Made by a program: the position numbers and the translations under genes. From Firmicutes bacterium UBA4049 (lineage in GTDB: Bacteria; Bacillota; Desulfotomaculia; Desulfotomaculales; Nap2-2B), in assembly GCA_002382755.1 (NCBI GenBank), contig DFZT01000014.1, positions 29,823 to 41,983 of the forward strand: a stretch of DNA of 12,161 nt, in the 5' to 3' direction. This document shows, one piece after another, positions 1 through 6,996 of the stretch. The number at the start of each line of letters is the position of its first letter. Within the stretch, counting starts at the first letter, position 1. The notes under the pieces were generated by a model. That model was not told where the DNA came from and did no database searches. It was given only the letters and a program-made list of their open reading frames with translations.

Positions 1-114
1 AAAAAAGGGCAGGTCATAGCAAGAGTAGGAAGCACAGGGATGTCAACGGGGCCGCATTTGCACTTTATTATTATGGTCAATGGAAGGACGGTAAATCCTT
101 TATCTTATGTATAA
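1..114 (+). CDS. C-terminal end of M23-family (LytM/EnvC-like) murein hydrolase, partial
   Basis: Frame 1 is open from the window edge to TAA at 112–114 and gives the last 37 residues of a protein whose start lies outside the window. The residues show the end of a peptidase M23 (lysostaphin-like) fold: [20 protein letters not shown], in which the HLH motif supplies a zinc ligand, followed by a typical short tail ending NPLSYV. Proteins of this family cut peptidoglycan peptide cross-bridges or activate amidases, outside the membrane. In Clostridia an M23 protein of this kind commonly follows ftsE-ftsX and precedes ctpA, which matches the downstream gene here. Whether it is catalytic or a degenerate EnvC-like activator cannot be judged from the fragment. 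Confidence 0.85.
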   Translation, partial: KKGQVIARVGSTGMSTGPHLHFIIMVNGRTVNPLSYV

Positions 115-181
115 GCGGCGATTATTAAGCGCGTAGGCAGTTGACCTTCCTAAGGCAAGTCAATTTTCAGGACAGTTCAAG

Positions 182-210
182 GCAGGAGAAAATCTCCTGC
201 AATTTTATTT
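182..210 (+). terminator. Intrinsic terminator after the M23 peptidase gene
   Basis: A perfect 8-bp stem (182–189 with 193–200, GCAGGAGA/TCTCCTGC) with an AAA loop is followed by AATTTTATTTG and a further run of seven T. It lies 67 bases after the peptidase stop codon and before the ctpA promoter, so it should end the upstream transcript. Confidence 0.8.
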
Positions 211-223
211 GTTTTTTTGGTTT

Positions 224-252
224 TTAAATCCTGTCCACAGGTATATTATAAT
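224..252 (+). promoter_or_regulatory. Probable sigma-A promoter for ctpA
   Basis: A perfect TATAAT lies at 247–252, 38 bases before the ctpA start. The -35 is weak (TTAAAT at 224–229, 17-base spacer). The spacer contains an interrupted palindrome, CCTGT-CC-ACAGG (230–241), which could be an operator or chance. The position just after a terminator supports a new transcript starting here. Confidence 0.5.
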
Positions 253-289
253 AACATGTTTTTGGAATTTAATTTGCCGGAGGTTGTTT

Positions 290-1465
290 ATGGGCCGTTC
301 ATTTCAGAAGTACGAAAATGACAACTGGTTTACGCGGGGATTGGTTATTTTCGCTTTTATAGTTCTGTTTTTTGTAGCCGGCTCTGTTGCTGTTGTTGTT
401 ACGAATTACAATCATATGGGAAACCTGGTTAAAGTAATTACGCTTATCGGTTCCCGTTATCTTGAACCTGTAAAAACAACGTCTCTGGTTGATGGGGCGA
501 TACGCGGGCTTGTTGATTCCTTGAATGATCCCTACTCGGTTTACCTTGATCCGGATATGCTTTCAAAGATCCTTCAGGAACAAATAAAAGGAACAATAGA
601 CGGCCTGGGTATCCTGGTCGGCCTTAATGACGGCTATCTTGTAGTGGTGCGTTCATACACGGGTACGCCGGCCAGAAGAAAAGGCATTGTTGACGGGGAT
701 ATCATCTTAAAAATTGGCGACCACGACACAAAGAATATGGATCTGGAAACAGCCGTAAGCCTGATTAAGGGACCGGTTAATACAAAGGTTAAGCTTACGA
801 TAAAAAGGACAGGCGTTTTTGATGAAAAAGAATTTGAAATTCCCAGAAAAAAAATCAACGTGCCTACTGCCGAAGGTTATCTCTTGCCTCAAACAAAAAT
901 AGGATATATCTCAATAGCCCAGTTTACCGAAGGTACGCCCCAGGAGGTAAAAAACGTCCTGGAACTGCTGAAGAAACAGGATATGAAAGGTATAATCCTT
1001 GATCTCCGGGATAACCCGGGCGGTGAACTAAGGGCGACAGTGAAAGTGGCGGAGTACTTTGTCCCGAAGGGGCCGGTTGTTTATATAGACTACCGTTTTG
1101 GAAAAGATGAAACCTATTCCGCGGAAGGCAATAACCTTAAAATGCCCATAGTAGTACTTGTTAACAGGATGAGCGCCAGTGCGGCGGAGATTCTGGCCGG
1201 AGCGATAAAAGACAGGAAAACAGGATTCCTGATTGGTGAAAAGACCTTTGGAAAAGGTATTGTCCAGGAGATTTTTACACTTGGCGACGGCGCCGGTGTG
1301 AAGTTGACTACAGCCCGTTATCTGACGCCTTCCAAACATGATATTAATAAAAAAGGAATCGTTCCCGACGTATATATTGAGCATAGTTCAAAGCTTGCCG
1401 GGAAAGACACGCAGCTTCAAAAAGCAGTCGAGGTTCTGGAAAAGAAGATGAAAGAGACGGCCTGA
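290..1465 (+). CDS. ctpA: CtpA-type carboxy-terminal processing protease (S41, PDZ domain)
   Basis: This is a 391-residue membrane-anchored serine protease of family S41. The chosen start is ATG 290, which has GGAGG at 279–283 with a 6-base gap; the frame stays open further upstream, but without a ribosome site. Residues about 14–37 form one N-terminal membrane segment, so the rest lies outside the cell. A PDZ domain spans about residues 95–172 and should bind hydrophobic C-termini of substrates. The S41 core follows, with LDLRDNPGG, the nucleophile Ser297 in MSASAAEI, and the general-base Lys322 in TFGKG. Their spacing of 25 residues equals that of the Ser/Lys dyad of E. coli Prc. Length and order are those of Gram-positive CtpA/CtpB. 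Substrates are unknown; Firmicutes homologues act in envelope or sporulation signalling. The PDZ membrane protein starts 37 bases downstream, probably in the same transcript. Confidence 0.92.
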   Translation: MGRSFQKYENDNWFTRGLVIFAFIVLFFVAGSVAVVVTNYNHMGNLVKVITLIGSRYLEPVKTTSLVDGAIRGLVDSLNDPYSVYLDPDMLSKILQEQIKGTIDGLGILVGLNDGYLVVVRSYTGTPARRKGIVDGDIILKIGDHDTKNMDLETAVSLIKGPVNTKVKLTIKRTGVFDEKEFEIPRKKINVPTAEGYLLPQTKIGYISIAQFTEGTPQEVKNVLELLKKQDMKGIILDLRDNPGGELRATVKVAEYFVPKGPVVYIDYRFGKDETYSAEGNNLKMPIVVLVNRMSASAAEILAGAIKDRKTGFLIGEKTFGKGIVQEIFTLGDGAGVKLTTARYLTPSKHDINKKGIVPDVYIEHSSKLAGKDTQLQKAVEVLEKKMKETA

Positions 1466-1502
1466 TCTTGAGGAAAGAAAAACTGACAAAGGCAGTGACA
1501 AG

Positions 1503-2723
1503 TTGTTTCTAATAAATAATCTGTGGCAAATAATGGCTTCTTTAGCCAATGTCTTTACTGAGTGGGTTTTCTGGCTCGTCGTCGGCCTGGTAGCTTTGCA
1601 GTACAGGCACATGGCCGCGGAAAGGGACAGCTTGTTTGGCGTTGTTACCAGAAGGGTTTGGCCGGATGTACTTACCGCAATGGCATATGGAATCATAGGC
1701 GGGCTGGCCGGCAGTATGCTGATTGTTACGGTTGGTCTAAGTCTTAATGGTTCCAGCCTTCTTTACCTATGGCCAATTGCCGTCCTGTTAATGTTGATCA
1801 ACCCCCGTTTTTTATGTTTTGCTTATGCAGGCGGAATACTTTCTCTGTCCAGCCTTATTTTTGGTTTCCCTTCCCTGAACATAGTCCAGGTTTTGGCCCT
1901 TGTCGCCGTTTTACACATGGTTGAAAGTGTGCTTATTCTGGTAAGCGGACATCTTGGCGCTGTCCCTGCCTACTTCAGGACACCAGGCGGGCGTTTAGTT
2001 GGCGGATTCAATCTTCAGAAATTATGGCCAATTCCTATAGCAGTGTTATCTGTTGCAGGCAGCCCGATCAGCTTTGGCGGCATGCCCGGATGGTGGCCCC
2101 TGCTGAAAACCTCTTTTTCGGGAGGGCCGGGATATTGGGCTTATGGACTTATTCCTGTGGTGGCCTGCCTGGGTTACGGAGATTTAGCCATTTCCCATAA
2201 TCCGAACCAGAAAAGCAGATTGTCAGCCCTGTACCTGGGAATTTATAGTATTATACTGTTGTTTTTAAGTTTTCTGTCTCAGGATATACGGGCGGCTGCC
2301 TTTATTGCCGCCTTATTTTCCCCGCTAGGGCATGAGTTGGTTATCTTTCTTGGGAAGGAACTGGAGTTAAAGGGTAAACCGCTTTACGTTCCAACTGAAC
2401 GGGGTATGCGGGTGCTGGATGTTTTGGTTGATACGCCTGTATGGAAAGCGGGTGTCCGTTCCGGGGATGTAATTTTATCAATCAACGGACGGGAAATTTC
2501 CAGCAAAACGGCGCCGGGAACGTATTTAACGGAAGAACGTTATTGCGAAGTAGAATTTTTGCATGGCCGGGATCAGGTATATAAAAGGGGAACGGCTTCT
2601 GTTTGTGAAGGGCAGGAAGCTTTGGGCTTTATCCCTGTGCCGGACAGTTTCGAAAAAACATACCTGGATTTAGGAACAAAAAGAACCTTTGGACAGTTCT
2701 TGAAAAAACTTGGCCGCCGCTAA
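1503..2723 (+). CDS. Polytopic membrane protein with C-terminal PDZ domain
   Basis: This is a protein of about 406 residues. The first ~295 are very hydrophobic, with roughly 8–10 membrane spans starting with FWLVVGLVALQY and including an AGGILSLSSLIFGF span. After the last span comes a soluble PDZ-like domain (about residues 300–375): GMRVLDVLVDTPVWKAGVRSGDVILSINGREI. The architecture matches the multi-pass membrane protein with a PDZ domain seen beside ctpA in Clostridia. Its function is not established; a scaffold or partner for envelope proteolysis is inference from the shared PDZ domain and the adjacency to CtpA. The start is uncertain: TTG 1503 has AAAGG ten bases upstream, and ATG 1533 has no clear ribosome site. 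Its stop overlaps the end of the convergent histidine kinase gene by four bases. Confidence 0.8.
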   Translation: MFLINNLWQIMASLANVFTEWVFWLVVGLVALQYRHMAAERDSLFGVVTRRVWPDVLTAMAYGIIGGLAGSMLIVTVGLSLNGSSLLYLWPIAVLLMLINPRFLCFAYAGGILSLSSLIFGFPSLNIVQVLALVAVLHMVESVLILVSGHLGAVPAYFRTPGGRLVGGFNLQKLWPIPIAVLSVAGSPISFGGMPGWWPLLKTSFSGGPGYWAYGLIPVVACLGYGDLAISHNPNQKSRLSALYLGIYSIILLFLSFLSQDIRAAAFIAALFSPLGHELVIFLGKELELKGKPLYVPTERGMRVLDVLVDTPVWKAGVRSGDVILSINGREISSKTAPGTYLTEERYCEVEFLHGRDQVYKRGTASVCEGQEALGFIPVPDSFEKTYLDLGTKRTFGQFLKKLGRR

Positions 2724-4120
2724 CCCACACCCTTTGCCGCCCATAAAACGACTTCCACTATTGCGCCGCCCTGGCTGGAGTTATAAATTCTGACCTGTCC
2801 GTTATGCTCAGTGACGATTTTCTTTACTATTGGGAGACCAAGACCGGACCCCCCGTTTACGCCGGTATAAAAATATTCAAAAGCATGATTCAGATCTTCC
2901 GTATTAAAACCAGCGCCGTCATCATGTACTGTTATTAGCAGCTTGTTTTTAGAATCAATAGTCTGGGACTCAACTTTGACAAAGCTTTTGGCATGACGAA
3001 TCCCATTGGACAAGAGGTTGATCAGAAGACTGCACAATTGATCCCAGTCACCGCTGACCCATGTATCTTTCTGCACCAAAGATAATATTTCTATTTTCTT
3101 TTCCATGGCATAACCGCCGACAGTCCTTCTGCACTCTTTTATAATATAGTAAAGATCATGAGGAAGAAAATATATCTTATGCGGCTGTTCAAGGATGGAA
3201 ATATCTATCATGTTTTCTACCAGGTTTCTCATACGAAAGCTTTCTTTATGAATAATTTCTATAGCATTTTCCATCTCCGGACCGGTAAAAATACCATCAC
3301 GAATTCCTTCCGCGTAACCATTAATGCTCATCAGGGGTGTTTTCATTTCATGGGAAGCATTCCGAAAAAAGCGGCGCATCCCCTCATCATGGCTTTTTAG
3401 CTGATCGGCCATCTGGTTAAAAGTAGCGGCTAACTGGGATAATTCGTTATCTGACTTAGTCTCTAAACGAATATCAAACTGGCGATTGCCCACAGCCTTT
3501 GCATATTCTTCCAACCTTTTTAGGGGTTTTACAAGATAGCGAATCAAGAAGAACGCTATTATAAGGGCGACTAAAAGGGCGACTAAAAAACAGCCAAAGA
3601 ATAATAACAGCATCTCCCAGTATAAGGCATGCAAAGTGCTGAGAGCTATAAATGTCATTACCGTACCCTCTAAACCGGCGGACGATCTTATAGGCACTTC
3701 AGTCGCCAGATAACTTTCACTCTTGAAAACATTTGACTTATTCCTGTCAAATGTTTTCCCTTCACGTATCTTTACCGCCAACTGCGATAATGACAGGCCG
3801 GAAGAAAACAGTTCAGGTTTACTGCTGAAGCTAATTTTATCCTGGGGATCAAGCCATAAAAAGTCGCTTTCTACCGACCGGCCCAGAAGGATTATGGTTA
3901 GGGGGAAATCATATTCCCTATTTGCTGATAAGCCGGACTGACGGGACAGAATAGCATGCGCTATTTCCCAAGCCTGCTTTTCTAAACCAACCTCAGCCCG
4001 TTTTTCTAAAACTTCTATCAATAATGGATAAAAGGCTAAAGCTGTTACTAGTAAGGTTGAAACAACCACTGCCAGAAAACTTATGATTATTTTAGTTGAG
4101 ATGCTTTGCAGTTTAACCAT
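2720..4120 (-). CDS. Sensor histidine kinase (two membrane spans, HAMP, HisKA, HATPase_c)
   Basis: This is a 466-residue orthodox sensor kinase. It has membrane span 1 (about residues 10–34), an extracytoplasmic sensor region of ~130 residues without recognisable family, span 2 (about 165–194), a HAMP linker (about 195–245) and the dimerisation helix with phospho-acceptor His257 in NASHEMKTPL. The ATPase domain has an N box (NLLSN, 368–372), a G1 box DDGAGF (400–405) and a G2 box GSGLGL (424–429). All catalytic boxes are intact. The ATG lies inside the end of the response-regulator gene (8-base overlap), which implies translational coupling and a cognate pair. The signal is unknown. The next gene in the divergent direction is an osmolyte synthase, but a role in osmosensing is only a guess. 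Confidence 0.93.
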   Translation of the reverse strand: MVKLQSISTKIIISFLAVVVSTLLVTALAFYPLLIEVLEKRAEVGLEKQAWEIAHAILSRQSGLSANREYDFPLTIILLGRSVESDFLWLDPQDKISFSSKPELFSSGLSLSQLAVKIREGKTFDRNKSNVFKSESYLATEVPIRSSAGLEGTVMTFIALSTLHALYWEMLLLFFGCFLVALLVALIIAFFLIRYLVKPLKRLEEYAKAVGNRQFDIRLETKSDNELSQLAATFNQMADQLKSHDEGMRRFFRNASHEMKTPLMSINGYAEGIRDGIFTGPEMENAIEIIHKESFRMRNLVENMIDISILEQPHKIYFLPHDLYYIIKECRRTVGGYAMEKKIEILSLVQKDTWVSGDWDQLCSLLINLLSNGIRHAKSFVKVESQTIDSKNKLLITVHDDGAGFNTEDLNHAFEYFYTGVNGGSGLGLPIVKKIVTEHNGQVRIYNSSQGGAIVEVVLWAAKGVG

Positions 4121-4787
4121 CTAATCGGTACCCATAACCCCATATGGTTTGAATATTGGTTTTCGAACCGCTTTTCCTTAACTTCTTGCGCAGGCGTTTA
4201 ATCAGGTCGTCTACGGCTCGTTCTGATCCCATATAATCATAACCCCAGATTTTGTCCAGCAACTCTTGGCGGTTGAAAGTACGCTGGGGATGCTGAACAA
4301 GCAGCAGCAGAAGGTCAAATTCCCTGGTAGTCAAACAAAGTTCGCATTCATTGACCAGGCCCAATCTGTCATTAGGACGTAATTTAAGGTTGTTAACCTG
4401 AATGTATTGTCCTGTGTCAGTAGTCTTTTTCGTGCGGCGAAGCACTGAGTGCACACGTGCTACCAGTTCACGAGGGCTGAAAGGTTTTGACAAATAGTCG
4501 TCCCCGCCTATTTCAAGCCCTGTAATACGATCGAAAGCTTTGCGGCGCGCCGAAATAAATATTATCGGAACCCAGCTGTGCTCCCGGATTTTCTGGCAAA
4601 AAGCCAGTCCGTCCTGTCCGGGCAGCATTATATCCAGGATGAACATATCCGGATATCCTTCCTCCAAACGGTGGTTTAGTTCTTCAATACTGCCGAAAGC
4701 CTCTACCTTAAAACCTTCCTTTTGGAGATACTGGGTTATTAATATCCGTATATTTACTTCATCATCTATAACAAAAACAGTCTGCAA
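4113..4787 (-). CDS. OmpR/PhoB-type response regulator
   Basis: This is a 224-residue DNA-binding response regulator. The receiver domain (about residues 1–118) has the acidic pair DD at 8–9, phospho-acceptor Asp52 in LDIMLPGQDG, Ser79 at the switch position and Lys101 in LSKPFSP. A winged-helix DNA-binding domain follows (about 125–224), with the usual LTTREFDLLLLL and RQELLDKIWG segments and a C-terminal IWGYGYRL hairpin. The start is TTG 4787, with AGAGG eight bases upstream on the minus strand. It is the upstream partner of the overlapping histidine kinase gene. It is transcribed divergently from the riboswitch-controlled aminomutase gene, so it may act on that control region, but no target site can be proven from sequence alone. 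Confidence 0.93.
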   Translation of the reverse strand: MQTVFVIDDEVNIRILITQYLQKEGFKVEAFGSIEELNHRLEEGYPDMFILDIMLPGQDGLAFCQKIREHSWVPIIFISARRKAFDRITGLEIGGDDYLSKPFSPRELVARVHSVLRRTKKTTDTGQYIQVNNLKLRPNDRLGLVNECELCLTTREFDLLLLLVQHPQRTFNRQELLDKIWGYDYMGSERAVDDLIKRLRKKLRKSGSKTNIQTIWGYGYRLDG

Positions 4788-4818
4788 AGTGCTCGCCTCT
4801 TAAGACATATCTCCGTTA

Positions 4819-4846
4819 TTCATAGTATAGGTTAAAATTGTGGCAA
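4819..4846 (-). promoter_or_regulatory. Candidate promoter of the two-component operon
   Basis: On the minus strand, TTGCCA (complement of 4841–4846), a 16-base spacer and TATGAA (complement of 4819–4824) form a moderate sigma-A-like promoter. Initiation would fall near 4812, leaving a leader of about 25 bases that carries the AGAGG ribosome site of the response regulator. The -35 lies within one arm of the 11-bp inverted repeat. Confidence 0.35.
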
Positions 4847-4909
4847 AAATATATAAAGTAGTCGGCTTAAAAATAAATGTTTGTTAAATATTCCTTAATT
4901 TTGCCACAA
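4838..4909. repeat. 11-bp inverted repeat in the divergent control region
   Basis: TTGTGGCAAAA at 4838–4848 and its exact reverse complement TTTTGCCACAA at 4899–4909 are 61 bases apart, start to start. Each arm contains TTGCCA, the likely -35 of the promoter pointing outward on its own strand. The AT-rich DNA between the arms has no gene. The arms may be binding sites for one regulator, possibly the adjacent response regulator, or two copies of a promoter module. No further structure was found up to the riboswitch at 5036. Confidence 0.6.
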
Positions 4910-4929
4910 ATACAGTTTATCATTAATCT
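4901..4929 (+). promoter_or_regulatory. Candidate promoter for the first riboswitch transcript
   Basis: TTGCCA at 4901–4906, a 17-base spacer and TAATCT at 4924–4929 form a reasonable sigma-A-like promoter. Initiation near 4936 would give a leader of about 345 bases containing the c-di-AMP aptamer and terminator before the aminomutase start. The -35 overlaps the right arm of the inverted repeat. Confidence 0.45.
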
Positions 4930-5035
4930 AAGCTCAGTCTTAAAAGATAGTGATTTGTTTTCTGTGATTACAAAAACAAGTGAATGGAGAATGTCCATGT
5001 ATTTAAGCTGCTTAAGAATCGATACTGCAGTTGAA

Positions 5036-5155
5036 AGATGCGCCGAATCTCTTATTGAGTGAGAGCTGGGGAACCGATTTTTACTGGGGTGAAACCGATT
5101 TCGGTAGGGAATTTCCTTTTCCCGAATCCGTCAGCTAATCTCGTAAGCGCCGAAA
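5036..5155 (+). promoter_or_regulatory. c-di-AMP riboswitch aptamer (ydaO/yuaA class), copy 1
   Basis: The stretch shows the conserved blocks of the ydaO/yuaA aptamer in order: GCTGGGGAACCG, then CTGGGGTGAA, a short hairpin closed by AGGGA/TTCCC, then CCGAATCCGTCAGCTAA and TCGTAAGCG. The outer P1 helix can form between GCGC at 5040–5043 and 5147–5150. Riboswitches of this class bind cyclic di-AMP and normally cause premature termination when occupied. An intrinsic terminator lies 29 bases after the aptamer, and the first gene after it is the aminomutase at 5281. The assignment comes from recalled consensus; a covariance-model search was not run. Confidence 0.88.
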
Positions 5156-5183
5156 GGGAATCCGGGTTTGGTATTATATTAAC

Positions 5184-5217
5184 ATAACCAGAGGGCTGCC
5201 TTTGGTTATTTTTATTT
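5184..5217 (+). terminator. Riboswitch-linked intrinsic terminator, copy 1
   Basis: An 11-bp stem (5184–5194 with 5199–5209, one G·T pair, GCTG loop) is followed by TTTTATTT. It lies between the c-di-AMP aptamer and the aminomutase ribosome site, the standard position of an expression platform that stops transcription when ligand is bound. Confidence 0.85.
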
Positions 5218-5280
5218 AATTCCCGGCCCTTTTCGTTATTACCATTCCTGTTCATGACAAATTATACGAGGAGTGATAAC

Positions 5281-6510
5281 ATGAGAGAAGCAGGGAACAC
5301 GGATAATCTGTATCAATCTTTACTTAGAAGCAAAGAACTTAAAAAGGACACTCTCGCTTTCCTGGAATATGTAAAATCGTTGCCTGACATAGAAGAACAA
5401 GCTGCAGAAAGAAAGCGGAGAATATTGGAAGTTCTGGGTGGCACAGAGGAAGACTGGGCTAATTGGAAATGGCAGCTTAGGAACCGGATTAAAGATAGTA
5501 TAGTTTTAGCCAAAATAATCGGTTTAAGTGACCTGGATAGAAAACGCGTAGATAAAGTGGGCAAACTTTATCGCTGGGCTATTTCTCCCTATTATCTAAG
5601 CTTGGTAACTGCGGATTATCAGGATAGTCCCATATATCGTCAGGCTGTTCCTGATATTAGAGAGTTGGCTTCGGGAGGCAGTCTGGATCCGATGAACGAA
5701 GCGATTACCTCACCAGCTCCCTGTGTGACCCGCAGGTACCCGGACCGTATGATTATCAATGTAACTAACCAGTGCGCAATGTACTGCCGTCACTGCCAGA
5801 GAAGACGCAATATTGGAGAAGTTGATCAGCATGCGTGCCTGGAGGATATTGGTATAGCGCTTAATTACGTTGCCCAAAACGAAGAAATCCGGGATGTGCT
5901 TATTACCGGAGGAGATGCCTTGCTGCTTGGCAATCGGACATTAGAATTTATCCTGGACAGGTTGCACAAGATTTCTCATGTCGAAATTAAGCGTATCGGA
6001 ACCAGAATCCCGGTAACCATGCCACAGAGAATCACGCCGGAGCTGGTTGACATTATACGCAAGTACCCGCCGATCTTCATTAATACCCAATTCAATCATC
6101 CTCTTGAGGTAACTCCGGAGGCTAAATTAGCCTGTGATCGGCTCGCCGAGGGCGGAGCTGTGCTCGGCAATCAGACAGTTCTGCTGAGCGGGATTAATGA
6201 TGAGCCTTTTATAATGCGAAAACTATGTCAAGAGTTATTGAAAATAAGGATCCATCCCTACTATATTTTTCATGCAAAAAATGTACAGGGGACTCGTCAC
6301 TTTCAAACAAGTATTGCCCAGGGATTGAATATTATGGAGTCGTTACGCGGTCACACTTCCGGTCTGGCAATACCTACGTTCATCGTTAATGCTCCGGGCG
6401 GACTTGGCAAGATACCGATAATGCCCAATTACATCCGGAAAATGCAGCAAAATAAAGTTGTCTTGCGCACATGGGAGGGTAAAATTATACAAATAGAGGA
6501 TCGTCAATAA
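5281..6510 (+). CDS. eam: Glutamate 2,3-aminomutase (radical SAM, KamA family)
   Basis: This is a 409-residue radical-SAM, PLP-dependent aminomutase. The chosen start is ATG 5281, with GAGGAG at 5268–5273; ATG 5254 in the same frame lacks a ribosome site. The [4Fe-4S] cluster motif CAMYCRHC gives Cys165, Cys169 and Cys172, and the PLP lysine is Lys377 in APGGLGK. Lysine 2,3-aminomutase holds the substrate side-chain amine with two aspartates. Here those positions are Lys333 (HAKN) and Asn370 (IVNAP), the pair reported for Clostridioides difficile glutamate 2,3-aminomutase. The product should therefore be beta-glutamate, a known compatible solute. Relative to lysine 2,3-aminomutase it has about 40 extra N-terminal residues and lacks the zinc-binding cysteines (GINDE in place of GINDC, and no C-terminal Cys cluster). 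A c-di-AMP riboswitch and terminator precede it. KamA-like membership is certain; substrate is a residue-based inference. Confidence 0.88.
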   Translation: MREAGNTDNLYQSLLRSKELKKDTLAFLEYVKSLPDIEEQAAERKRRILEVLGGTEEDWANWKWQLRNRIKDSIVLAKIIGLSDLDRKRVDKVGKLYRWAISPYYLSLVTADYQDSPIYRQAVPDIRELASGGSLDPMNEAITSPAPCVTRRYPDRMIINVTNQCAMYCRHCQRRRNIGEVDQHACLEDIGIALNYVAQNEEIRDVLITGGDALLLGNRTLEFILDRLHKISHVEIKRIGTRIPVTMPQRITPELVDIIRKYPPIFINTQFNHPLEVTPEAKLACDRLAEGGAVLGNQTVLLSGINDEPFIMRKLCQELLKIRIHPYYIFHAKNVQGTRHFQTSIAQGLNIMESLRGHTSGLAIPTFIVNAPGGLGKIPIMPNYIRKMQQNKVVLRTWEGKIIQIEDRQ

Positions 6511-6512
6511 AC

Positions 6513-6538
6513 ATAGCAGAGAAAGATAGCAGAGAAAG
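6513..6538 (+). repeat. Tandem duplication of a 13-base unit after the aminomutase
   Basis: The unit ATAGCAGAGAAAG occurs twice head-to-tail (6513–6525 and 6526–6538), starting two bases after the aminomutase stop. It is probably a replication-slippage duplication. No terminator is seen in the 114 bases up to the next gene, so read-through into it is plausible. Confidence 0.8.
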
Positions 6539-6624
6539 AAGCAAAAATACACGTAAAGGAGAATGGGATGAAGTGGCGAACTAATCTAACAGGATTAGAA
6601 TAATTCCAATCGGGGGTTATAGGC

Positions 6625-6996
6625 TTGGAAAAGGAAAGGGGAGTTAAAAAACCAGTTGATTTCAACCGGTTGCGGGTAATCTTAGCGCTGGTACTTTTAT
6701 GGGCATGCCTTTTAGTAGGGGGGTTCTGGTATGCCAGACAGTACATTGACCAAAAGGTCCTGGAAATTCAAGAAACTAATGCGTTAAACGTGCAGGATCT
6801 GGAGGAAAAAATGCAGTCTTTAAGCGCTGAAATGAAAATTATAAAGGAGTCTTTAACCCAGACGGATAAAGCTTTATCCAGCACCGGAACAACAAGCAAG
6901 GAAGTTAAAAAGCGTATTGAAGAAATGGACAATCAGTTGAAAGAACTGGAAAAAAGTCTTAGTGTTTTACAGGAATCCGGTAATGAGGATTATTAA
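6625..6996 (+). CDS. Small single-span membrane protein with coiled coil, unknown function
   Basis: This is a 123-residue protein that I do not recognise. The start is TTG 6625, with GGGGG at 6612–6616. Residues 16–37 form one membrane segment (LALVLLWACLLVGG within it) after a basic, short cytoplasmic tail, so the remainder should be outside. Residues about 40–118 are rich in Glu, Lys and Leu with heptad-like spacing (EKMQSLSAEMKIIKESL; EEMDNQLKELEKSLSVL), as in a coiled coil. It overlaps the next gene by 14 bases, which implies coupled translation with the exported glycosidase-like protein. The following protein also has an anchor followed by a charged, probably coiled N-terminal region, so the two may interact outside the membrane; this is inference. 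Confidence 0.75.
   Translation: MEKERGVKKPVDFNRLRVILALVLLWACLLVGGFWYARQYIDQKVLEIQETNALNVQDLEEKMQSLSAEMKIIKESLTQTDKALSSTGTTSKEVKKRIEEMDNQLKELEKSLSVLQESGNEDY

Noticed and set aside
142..164. TTGAC…GTCAA partial inverted repeat between the M23 gene and its terminator
   Set aside because: The arms pair over only about five bases, there is no -10 at proper distance, and a strong terminator lies downstream.
4877..5062. 61-codon plus-strand frame running into the first aptamer
   Set aside because: It has no ribosome site, overlaps the predicted promoter and ends inside the riboswitch; most likely untranslated leader.
5052..5255. 67-codon minus-strand frame opposite the first riboswitch leader
   Set aside because: It is antisense to conserved aptamer and terminator sequence, and the translation shows no domain.
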